A stretch of 5,458 nucleotides of DNA from Oscillospiraceae bacterium. Lineage in GTDB: Bacteria > Bacillota > Clostridia > Oscillospirales > Acutalibacteraceae. Made by a program: the position numbers and the translations under genes. This document shows, in pieces, positions 1-5,458 of this stretch; the first letter of the stretch is position 1; each line of letters opens with the position of its first letter. The stretch covers positions 1 to 5,458 of the forward strand of contig JAISII010000152.1 of assembly GCA_031262125.1 (NCBI GenBank). The letters run 5' to 3'. The notes below the pieces were generated by a model that saw only the letters and a list, made by a program, of their open reading frames with translations, was not told the origin of the DNA and ran no database searches.

Positions 1-2777
1 ACAAGCTGTATCAAGTCCATATCGGGCTGAGTTGATATGTATTCCGCCGCCGAATAAAGCCGAGAGTGATATGTCCACTGGTTTAGAACATTGGTTTTTT
101 GCTTGGGCATCCTGCCCGACACTACATCCTCCGAAATTAACGCCACATTAAAGCTGTTAATCAGTTTGTCTATACCGTGGTTAATCTCGGGGTCGGCATG
201 GTAGGGGCGACCGCTGAGAACAAAAATATGCTTGCCCTGCTGCCGTGCGGCGGCAATAATTTCGTCGCCCTTTTTGCGGATTTTCTCCATATACAAATCG
301 TACTCGGCATAGGCATTTTTTGCCGCCGCCTTAACGTCTTTTTGCTTAATATTGGGGAAGTATTCTTTAAGCACAGCAAAAATTTTTGACGGAAAGTCTT
401 TTTTGCGATGCACACCCAAATAATCGTTAATAAACGTAATTTTATCAACGTCTGCCATATTGTTTTTAATAACCTCGGGGTAATATGCAACAACGGGGCA
501 ATTGTAATGGTTATCGCCCAAGCCTTCGTCAATATTGTACGAAAGGCATGGGTAAAAAATGTTTTGCACCCCACTGTCTATAAGGTACTGAATATGCCCG
601 TGCATTAGCTTTGCGGGGAAGCATACCGTATCGGACGGGATTGTCTGCTGCCCACGTGCGTACAGCTTTTTGCTGCTAAACGGTGATGTTACCACGTTAA
701 AGCCTAAGCTTGAAAAAAACCTGTGCCAAAACGGCAGCATTTCATAAATATTCAAACCCATTGGCAAGCCTATGGTGGGTTTTGCTTCGTTATTATAATC
801 ATGCTTTTGCGGCGGTGCATATTCGCCCACGCCGTAACCTTTCAGCAAATCGAGTTTAAAACGATAAATGTCAAGCTCAGTTTGCGGGGTTTTGTTCGTT
901 ATGGGGCGTTCGCAGCGGTTGCCGCCAATAAATTTGCCGCCGCCCTTAAAGCTGTTAACCGTAAGGCGGCAATTGTTTGCACACAAGCCGCAGTTTGCCA
1001 CGGTAATTTTATGTTCAAACTCGGTTAACCCTGCACTGCTTAAAATGGTGCTTTTAGCGTTTTTGGGGGCTTTTTGGCGTGCATAAAGTGCCGCACCATA
1101 GGCACCCATAAGCCCGGCAATGCGGGGGCGAACAACCTCGGTTTGCAGCTCTTGCTCAAAGGCACGCAGCACGGCATCGTTTAAAAATGTGCCGCCCTGC
1201 ACAACAATTTTTTTGCCCAGCTCGTCGGGCGAACCTGCCCTGATAACCTTGTAAAGTGCATTTTTCACAACGCTAAGCGATAACCCTGCCGAAATATCCT
1301 CGATTGTTGCACCGTCTTTTTGTGCTTGCTTAACCGAAGAATTCATAAACACAGTGCAGCGTGAGCCCAAATCTACCGGGTGCTTTGCGAACAAACCCAA
1401 ACGGGCAAAATCTTTAATACTATACGAAAGTGCGTTGGCAAAGGTTTGCAAAAAGCTGCCGCAGCCCGAAGAGCAAGCTTCGTTTAAAAAAATGTTTGAT
1501 ATTGCACCCTTGCGGATTTTAAAGCACTTAATATCCTGCCCGCCAATGTCTATGATAAATTCGACATCGGGCGAAAAGTTTTTTGCTGCCGTAAAATGGG
1601 CAATGGTTTCTACCAGCCCAAAATCGACCATAAAGGCGTTTTTAACAATTTCCTCACCATAGCCCGTAACAGCGGTCGACGCTATGTAAATATCGGGGTT
1701 GATTGCATAAACCTCTTCTAAAAAAGCTTTAATAAGCTCAACAGGGTTGCCTTTAGAAGGCATATATTTTTCGTGCAGCAGCTCGCCGTTTTGCCCTATA
1801 ACAACAGCCTTAACGGTTGTGGAGCCTGCATCCATACCAATATATGTTTTGCCGCTGTAGCCACTTAGCTTGCCCAATGCAACATCAGCTTTTGCGTGTC
1901 TTTGCACAAACTCGTCATAATCGTTTTGGCTTGCAAAAAGGGGCTTGTGCGTTGCAAAGTTGCCAAAATGACCTTTGTACAGCATAACCTTTTGGATTGC
2001 TTTGTCTAAGTTAACTTTATTTTCAGCACACAACGCCGCACCCATTGCAACATAATAAAGCGAGTTTGGCGGGCAAATGCCCTGCACATCAAGAACCTTA
2101 TCAAACCGCTTACGCAGTTGTTCCATAAAGGTGAGCGGACCGCCCAAATAAACCACCTTGCCTGCAATAGCCCGCCCTTGTGCAAGCCCTGCAACCGTTT
2201 GGTTTACTACCGCACAAAAAATGCTCTCGGCAATGTCGCTTTTGCGGGCACCTTGGTTAAGCAGCGGCTGAATATCGCTCTTGGCAAAAACACCGCAGCG
2301 TGATGCTATTGAATAAGTTTTTTCATAGCCCGCCGCAAGTGCATTCATTTCTTCTAAAGGGGTATCAAGCAAGGTTGCCATTTGGTCTATAAACGCACCC
2401 GTACCGCCGGCACAAGTGCCGTTCATACGCACCTCTACCCCGCCGGTAAGGTACAATATCTTTGCATCCTCGCCGCCAAGTTCAATAATAACATCGGTAT
2501 CGGGTATAAATGCCCCCGCCGCAACACGGGTTGCATAAACTTCCTGCACAAAATCGATTTTGCACTTTTCGGCAATACCCATACCCGCACTGCCCGAAAA
2601 CGCCATTGTAACATTTGCAGTGCCGGGCAAGGCTTTTTTTATTTTTAAAAGAATTTCGGTTATCTTTTGTGTTATTTGTGAATAGTGCCGCTCGTAACAA
2701 GAAAACACAATTTCGTTGCCCTCGTTTAAGGCAACGCATTTTATTGTAGTTGAGCCAACATCTACGCCTATTCTCAT
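1..2777 (-). CDS. Acyl-CoA dehydratase activase-related protein: tandem HgdC-like ATPase domains plus DUF2229 (C-terminus outside window)
   Basis: This is the N-terminal 925 codons of a giant protein; by my recollection such proteins run to about 1,400 residues. Read by eye from the ATG at 2777, the frame is open to the window edge. Domain 1 (about 1-260) has the phosphate loop GVDVGSTTIK (4-13), GSAG (62-65), GGEDAK (101-106), the cysteine motif NGTCAGGTGAF (C122) and a second ligand-type Cys in SRCGVF (C161). Domain 2 (about 310-570) repeats this with GMDAGSTTVK (314-323), DIGGQDIK (410-417), NEACSSGCGSF (C435) and SRCTVF (C474). Next come a connector with C596, C599, C603 and C622 (GNRCER), then a DUF2229-type region from about 666 with DTVCFPAKLMHGH (716-728) and GRPYHADPEINHG (856-868). 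HgdC-type activases hydrolyse ATP to drive one electron from a [4Fe-4S] cluster into a dehydratase. A similar cytoplasmic role here is inferred; the acceptor is unknown. No dehydratase subunit gene is visible, though one could lie beyond the left edge. The family call is very secure, the substrate is not. Confidence 0.95.
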   Translation of the reverse strand, partial: MRIGVDVGSTTIKCVALNEGNEIVFSCYERHYSQITQKITEILLKIKKALPGTANVTMAFSGSAGMGIAEKCKIDFVQEVYATRVAAGAFIPDTDVIIELGGEDAKILYLTGGVEVRMNGTCAGGTGAFIDQMATLLDTPLEEMNALAAGYEKTYSIASRCGVFAKSDIQPLLNQGARKSDIAESIFCAVVNQTVAGLAQGRAIAGKVVYLGGPLTFMEQLRKRFDKVLDVQGICPPNSLYYVAMGAALCAENKVNLDKAIQKVMLYKGHFGNFATHKPLFASQNDYDEFVQRHAKADVALGKLSGYSGKTYIGMDAGSTTVKAVVIGQNGELLHEKYMPSKGNPVELIKAFLEEVYAINPDIYIASTAVTGYGEEIVKNAFMVDFGLVETIAHFTAAKNFSPDVEFIIDIGGQDIKCFKIRKGAISNIFLNEACSSGCGSFLQTFANALSYSIKDFARLGLFAKHPVDLGSRCTVFMNSSVKQAQKDGATIEDISAGLSLSVVKNALYKVIRAGSPDELGKKIVVQGGTFLNDAVLRAFEQELQTEVVRPRIAGLMGAYGAALYARQKAPKNAKSTILSSAGLTEFEHKITVANCGLCANNCRLTVNSFKGGGKFIGGNRCERPITNKTPQTELDIYRFKLDLLKGYGVGEYAPPQKHDYNNEAKPTIGLPMGLNIYEMLPFWHRFFSSLGFNVVTSPFSSKKLYARGQQTIPSDTVCFPAKLMHGHIQYLIDSGVQNIFYPCLSYNIDEGLGDNHYNCPVVAYYPEVIKNNMADVDKITFINDYLGVHRKKDFPSKIFAVLKEYFPNIKQKDVKAAAKNAYAEYDLYMEKIRKKGDEIIAAARQQGKHIFVLSGRPYHADPEINHGIDKLINSFNVALISEDVVSGRMPKQKTNVLNQWTYHSRLYSAAEYISTQPDMDLIQL

Positions 2778-2785
2778 TTGTTTTG

Positions 2786-2794
2786 CCTTCTCCT
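2786..2794 (-). promoter_or_regulatory. Shine-Dalgarno site of the activase gene
   Basis: On the minus strand this reads AGGAGAAGG, eight bases before the ATG at 2777. It is a strong purine-rich site at normal spacing and fixes that ATG as the start. The first residues (MRIGVDVGSTT) also begin exactly where the ASKHA fold should begin. Confidence 0.85.
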
Positions 2795-2827
2795 GTTATT
2801 AGTTCACATAATAATATTATTCATAAA

Positions 2828-2833
2828 ATTATA
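2828..2833 (-). promoter_or_regulatory. Possible -10 box for the activase gene (weak)
   Basis: On the minus strand this reads TATAAT, about 50 bases before the activase ATG, a plausible place for a promoter. The -35 position (2851-2856 read leftward, AATATA) does not resemble TTGACA, and no TG lies just before the box. Because the region is nearly all A and T, such a hexamer is expected by chance, so this is only a candidate. Confidence 0.25.
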
Positions 2834-2872
2834 TAATATTTCTCACCCTTTATATTTACTAATTAGAAAAAT

Positions 2873-2906
2873 AATAAAAAATGCAAAAAGGGGCCTATTT
2901 TTTATT
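2873..2906. repeat. AT-rich inverted repeat in the divergent promoter region
   Basis: The left arm AATAAAAAA (2873-2881) is perfectly complementary to the right arm TTTTTTATT (2898-2906), with 16 bases between them that include GGGGCC. The right arm overlaps the start of the TTGATA -35 box of the rightward promoter. It could be an operator-like element or a chance pairing of A and T tracts. An intrinsic terminator is unlikely because the stem has no G or C and the site lies between divergent genes. Confidence 0.35.
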
Positions 2907-2933
2907 GATATTTTATAATCAGTATGCTATAAT
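2905..2933 (+). promoter_or_regulatory. SigmaA-type promoter for the class A PBP gene
   Basis: The -35 box TTGATA (2905-2910) and -10 box TATAAT (2928-2933) are separated by exactly 17 bases, and TGC directly precedes the -10 box, giving an extended -10 (TG at 2925-2926). This is one mismatch from the housekeeping consensus. Transcription would begin near 2940, leaving a leader of about 115 bases before the ATG at 3056. The prediction rests on sequence match only. The surrounding AT richness raises the chance of a false TATAAT, but the combination of spacing, -35 box and TG is hard to dismiss. Confidence 0.7.
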
Positions 2934-2937
2934 TTAA

Positions 2938-2948
2938 TATGCTATAAT
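2938..2948 (+). promoter_or_regulatory. Second extended -10 element, direct copy of the first
   Basis: The 11-base word TATGCTATAAT at 2923-2933 occurs again here, 15 bases downstream. It gives another TGC-TATAAT extended -10 (TATAAT at 2943-2948). The position expected for a -35 box (about 2920-2925, CAGTAT) is poor, so if this is used it would depend on the extended -10 or be a secondary start. It could equally be a duplication with no function. Confidence 0.4.
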
Positions 2949-3021
2949 GGGTAAAATTATTGAACTTGGCATTATTAAAAAATTTTACACAAAATAATAT
3001 ATAATTTATAAACCAAAACAA

Positions 3022-3037
3022 CCGCTGTTTTTAGCGG
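3022..3037 (+). promoter_or_regulatory. Small hairpin in the PBP mRNA leader
   Basis: CCGCT (3022-3026) pairs with AGCGG (3033-3037) around a six-base loop, a five-pair stem with four G-C pairs in an otherwise AT-rich leader. It ends five bases before the Shine-Dalgarno site, so it would sit just upstream of the ribosome landing site without covering it. It has no U-tract after it and is not a terminator. A role in mRNA stability or translation is possible but unproven. Confidence 0.35.
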
Positions 3038-3042
3038 AACGT

Positions 3043-3047
3043 GAGGG
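3043..3047 (+). promoter_or_regulatory. Shine-Dalgarno site that selects the PBP start
   Basis: GAGGG lies eight bases before the ATG at 3056. It overlaps the alternative GTG at 3041, which has no ribosome binding site of its own upstream. This favours ATG 3056 (767 residues) over GTG 3041 (772 residues). Confidence 0.75.
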
Positions 3048-3055
3048 AAACTGCA

Positions 3056-5359
3056 ATGAGAGAAACAGATATAACGCAATTTAAGTTAAAAATTAAAGAC
3101 CCGCAAAATTCAAGAAAACAAAAAATATTAACCGCCCTAAAATATGCCGGCAAAGCCGCACTGACTTTAGGCTTAGTTTTTGCATGTTCGATGGTAGTTG
3201 TGGGGATTTCGCTAAGTTTTTATCTTTATGGGTTGTCGACCGAGCCGACGGGCGTTGATTTGCGTGCACGCTCACTAAAGCTCTCCAGCTATATTTATGT
3301 TCAAGACGAAGAAACAAAAGAGTTTAGCCGTTATCAAAAACTCTATGCCAGCGAGGACCGAGTTTGGGTTAAGTTTAACGATATTCCCGAGGCTATGCGT
3401 AATGCAGTAATTGCAATTGAAGACAAACGCTTTGAAGAGCACGACGGTGTTGATTGGTACCGTACAGGCGGTGCTGTTTTAGAGCTTCTTACCGGGCGAG
3501 ATAACTACGGCGGGTCTACCATTACACAGCAGCTTATAAAAAACCTTACATCCGACGACGACGTAAGCCTTAACCGCAAGCTACGTGAGATTTTCCGTGC
3601 ACTTAATTTAGAAAAAGAGTACTCTAAGCAAGAAATTTTAGAGGGTTACCTTAATGTTGTAAACTTCGGCAGCAACACACAAGGCGTGCAAGCGGCTGCA
3701 CAGCTTTATTTTAATAAAGACATTGCACAATGTTCAATTTGCGAATGTGCAGCAATTGCAGGTATTACACAAAACCCCTCTAAATGGAACCCATTAATTT
3801 ACCCCGACAATAATAGAATCCGCCGAGAAAATGTTCTTAACGAAATGCACAGCCAAGGGCTTATTAATAAAGAAGAATTCGACGCAGCTATGGCAGAATC
3901 GGCAGAAATGACGTTTGATAATGGCAAAAAGGTACAAAACGCCGACGAAGAAGACGCCGACGAAGAAGCGGGTGAAGTTCAAAACTGGTACATCGATATG
4001 ATGATTAATGAACTGATTGATGATTTGAAGGCGAATTATAACCTAACCGGAGAAGCGGCAGCAAGCAAGCTTTATAATGAAGGTTTATCGATTTATTGTG
4101 CTATGGATACAAACGCACAAGCGATAATTGAAGATGCTGCATACGGGATAAACACATCTTACGACCCGGGGCTGCTTACCGGGGCAACAATGCTCGACCC
4201 ATACACCGGCAGGGTAATCTGCACGGCAAGTTCTTCAATCGACGGCGGCAAAAAAAGTGCTAACCTCAGTTTTAGCTGTGCCCTGCAATCTTATCAGCCG
4301 GGTTCATCCTTCAAGCCTGTAATATCCTACCCCTATGCAATTAATACGGGAATGATAACTTACTCTTCTGTAGTTAAAGACAGCCCAATGCCCACATATT
4401 ATTTTGATACCGGCAACCCCGGTCCGCAAAACTGGCAGAAAAAGGACTATTGGCAGGGAGATATGCTCGTGCCAAACGCTATCGAACAATCGGTTAACAC
4501 CATACCCGCCAAGCTTATTAGAGACATAGGTGCAAAAAAAGCCTACGACCAAGCAGTTGGGCTAATGGGCTTTACTCACCTTGTGCCGGAGGACGGACAG
4601 CAGCTGGGGGCACTTTCTATAGGTGCTATGAAACACGGCACAACCACCGTAGAAATGGCAGCTGCCTATGCCTATATGATTAACGGTGGGCGTTACTATA
4701 ACCCCTATACCTATTACTATGTAACCGATTCTAAAGACGACGTTATTTTAGACAACCGCACCCCCATCTCTAAAGAAGCTTATTCGGAAGAAACAGGAAC
4801 AATTATGAACCGTTTGCTCCATTATAATATTACAAACTGCGTCAGCACCGGTGCATGGAGATCCAGAGTTGACGGCTGGGATATTATAGGCAAAACGGGT
4901 TCTACCGATTATAACGAAAATGTTTGGTTTGCGGGAGCTTCGCCCTATGCCACAATGGCAGTTTGGACGGGCCTGGAAGAATATGAACCAATGGACGGCG
5001 GCAGCACCACCGAGGCTATTTTGCTGTTCCAAAGGGTTATGGAAAAATACCACGAAGGCAAACAACACCGCGAGTATGAATTATCGAGCAATGTGGAAGA
5101 GCTTGAGTACTGTACAGTTTCAGGGCTTTTGGCAAGCGACGGCTGCACAAGCACCGACGAAGGGTACTATAACCCAATTTATGTACCCGAATATTGCAGC
5201 GGGCACCATGGCTCCCGACAAGAAGAAACCACCGGCAGCGACGGCGATGAACCAAACGTTGACGAAACCGACCCCGACGAAACCGTTGCGGATGATACCT
5301 CTCCGGCAGAAGAAGATACCACGCCGATGCCTACGCCCAACCCCCCCGCAACAGAGTAA
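3056..5359 (+). CDS. Class A penicillin-binding protein (PBP1A type): bifunctional peptidoglycan glycosyltransferase/transpeptidase
   Basis: This complete 767-residue protein polymerises lipid II into glycan strands and cross-links the stem peptides on the outer face of the membrane. A basic cytoplasmic segment (1-33) and one membrane helix (about 34-59) come first. The GT51 domain (about 100-270) has EDKRFEEHDG (122-131, catalytic E122), GGSTITQQL (152-160), RKLRE (174-178, second Glu E178), KQEILEGYLN (191-200) and GVQAAAQLYF (210-219). An acidic linker (296-307) leads to the transpeptidase domain with all three active-site motifs: SSFK (nucleophile S417, K420), SVN (479-481) and KTG (613-615). 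The end carries C686, C697 and C714, then a 48-residue acidic tail rich in Pro and Thr. Size and domain order are normal for ponA/mrcA-type proteins, and both activities look intact. The ATG is chosen for its Shine-Dalgarno spacing. The cysteine-rich outer part and charged tail are its odd points. It may be co-transcribed with the gene beginning at 5405. Confidence 0.96.
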   Translation: MRETDITQFKLKIKDPQNSRKQKILTALKYAGKAALTLGLVFACSMVVVGISLSFYLYGLSTEPTGVDLRARSLKLSSYIYVQDEETKEFSRYQKLYASEDRVWVKFNDIPEAMRNAVIAIEDKRFEEHDGVDWYRTGGAVLELLTGRDNYGGSTITQQLIKNLTSDDDVSLNRKLREIFRALNLEKEYSKQEILEGYLNVVNFGSNTQGVQAAAQLYFNKDIAQCSICECAAIAGITQNPSKWNPLIYPDNNRIRRENVLNEMHSQGLINKEEFDAAMAESAEMTFDNGKKVQNADEEDADEEAGEVQNWYIDMMINELIDDLKANYNLTGEAAASKLYNEGLSIYCAMDTNAQAIIEDAAYGINTSYDPGLLTGATMLDPYTGRVICTASSSIDGGKKSANLSFSCALQSYQPGSSFKPVISYPYAINTGMITYSSVVKDSPMPTYYFDTGNPGPQNWQKKDYWQGDMLVPNAIEQSVNTIPAKLIRDIGAKKAYDQAVGLMGFTHLVPEDGQQLGALSIGAMKHGTTTVEMAAAYAYMINGGRYYNPYTYYYVTDSKDDVILDNRTPISKEAYSEETGTIMNRLLHYNITNCVSTGAWRSRVDGWDIIGKTGSTDYNENVWFAGASPYATMAVWTGLEEYEPMDGGSTTEAILLFQRVMEKYHEGKQHREYELSSNVEELEYCTVSGLLASDGCTSTDEGYYNPIYVPEYCSGHHGSRQEETTGSDGDEPNVDETDPDETVADDTSPAEEDTTPMPTPNPPATE
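3941..3967 (+). repeat. Short in-frame direct repeat encoding the acidic linker of the PBP
   Basis: The 12-base word GCCGACGAAGAA occurs at 3941-3952 and again at 3956-3967 (period 15). It encodes ADEE-D-ADEE at residues 296-304, between the glycosyltransferase and transpeptidase domains. The identical codons suggest a small tandem duplication in a flexible linker. It is likely length-variable and not catalytic. Confidence 0.7.
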
Positions 5360-5404
5360 CCATATATGATTTTTGCAATTTAAAAAAAGGGAAAGTTTAA
5401 ACTT
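5360..5404 (+). other. Short gap after the PBP gene without a terminator
   Basis: The 45 bases between the PBP stop codon and the next ATG contain no inverted repeat followed by a T-run. They include AAAGGGAAAG (5386-5395), a moderate ribosome binding site about ten bases before the ATG at 5405. Read-through into the next gene is therefore likely. Confidence 0.55.
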
Positions 5405-5458
5405 ATGATTACCCACATTAAAAACTTTTATCGCAATTTCTCCTCAAAAAGCAAAGGG
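5405..5458 (+). CDS. Start of an unidentified gene (first 18 codons)
   Basis: An ATG 45 bases after the PBP stop opens a frame that runs to the window edge, beginning MITHIKNFYRNFSSKSKG. The purine-rich AAAGGGAAAG upstream could act as its ribosome binding site, although the spacing is slightly long. The visible peptide is short and basic, with no recognisable domain or hydrophobic stretch. Same strand and close spacing suggest an operon with the PBP gene. The product cannot be named from 18 residues. Confidence 0.5.
   Translation, partial: MITHIKNFYRNFSSKSKG

Larger units (their letters stand above)
2778..3055. other. AT-rich divergent intergenic region
   Basis: This is the 278-base gap between the two divergent start codons. 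It is much richer in A and T than the flanking genes and holds no credible coding frame. It must carry the promoters for both genes. Signals seen are a good rightward promoter (2905-2933), a repeated extended -10 element (2938-2948), a possible weak leftward -10 (2828-2833), an AT-rich inverted repeat (2873-2906) and a short GC hairpin (3022-3037) just before the rightward ribosome binding site. No tRNA, recognisable riboswitch or terminator with a GC-rich stem was found. Confidence 0.8.

Noticed and set aside
170..574. 134-residue open frame on the minus strand
   Set aside because: It lies in a different frame inside the activase gene, whose real frame is open across the region and has clear family motifs. 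Its translation is rich in Lys/Arg/Thr with no recognisable domain.
723..1662. Several plus-strand open frames of 70-100 residues
   Set aside because: All are antisense to the activase coding sequence, lack Shine-Dalgarno sites that stand out, and show no domain pattern.
2482..2739. 85-residue cysteine-rich minus-strand frame, which could look like a small metal-binding protein
   Set aside because: It is a frame-shifted reading of the first activase domain. The cysteines come from reading Gly/Ala-rich codons out of frame.
2873..2906. Intrinsic terminator
   Set aside because: The stem is made only of A-T pairs with a 16-base loop, and the site lies between divergent genes where no transcript is expected to end.
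2966..3005. Further rightward promoter (TTGGCA with TATAAT at 3000-3005)
   Set aside because: The spacing between the boxes is far from 17 bases, and no other -35 fits. TATAAT is common by chance in this AT-rich stretch.
3041..3043. GTG as the start of the PBP
   Set aside because: It has no ribosome binding site upstream and itself overlaps the GAGGG that is well placed for the ATG at 3056.
5120..5416. 98-residue hydrophobic minus-strand frame, which could look like a small membrane protein
   Set aside because: It is antisense to the acidic tail of the PBP. Asp/Glu/Thr codons read backwards give Val/Phe/Gly-rich sequence, so the hydrophobicity is an artefact.
1..5458. Mobile element, CRISPR array, RNA gene or defence system
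   Set aside because: No transposase or integrase motifs, no regularly spaced repeats, and no tRNA or rRNA pattern were found. Nearly all sequence is accounted for by two well-recognised genes and their promoter region.

Overview
The window looks like a piece of chromosome from a low-to-moderate GC anaerobic Firmicute (class Clostridia; Oscillospirales or a relative is a guess). The reasons are a strongly AT-rich intergenic region, consensus SigmaA-type promoter elements, purine-rich Shine-Dalgarno sites, and a very large activase protein of a kind known mainly from anaerobic Clostridia. It holds two long genes transcribed away from each other, plus the first codons of a third.

Layout. Positions 1-2777 on the minus strand carry the first 925 codons of a giant acyl-CoA dehydratase activase-related protein. 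It has two tandem HgdC-like (BadF/BadG/BcrA/BcrD) ATPase domains, a cysteine-rich connector and a DUF2229 region. The reading frame was followed codon by codon to the window edge without a stop, and the C-terminus lies outside. Positions 2778-3055 are an AT-rich divergent promoter region. It contains a near-consensus promoter for the rightward gene, a duplicated extended -10 element and a small hairpin before the ribosome binding site. Positions 3056-5359 on the plus strand encode a complete bifunctional class A penicillin-binding protein (GT51 glycosyltransferase plus transpeptidase) with an acidic, proline/threonine-rich tail. At 5405 a further plus-strand gene appears to begin. Only 18 codons are visible, and no terminator separates it from the PBP gene, so the two may form an operon.

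The two main genes have no obvious shared job. One is a putative ATP-driven low-potential electron donor or activator of the dehydratase/double-cubane type in the cytoplasm. The other polymerises and cross-links peptidoglycan on the outer face of the membrane. Their head-to-head arrangement may be simple adjacency. No RNA gene, mobile element, CRISPR array or phage signature was seen.

I found no convincing new multi-gene system. The most interesting item is the fused activase. Its four presumed Fe-S ligand cysteines recur with identical 39-residue spacing in both halves, suggesting an intramolecular version of the HgdC homodimer. The substrate or partner of this large protein class is, to my knowledge, not established.
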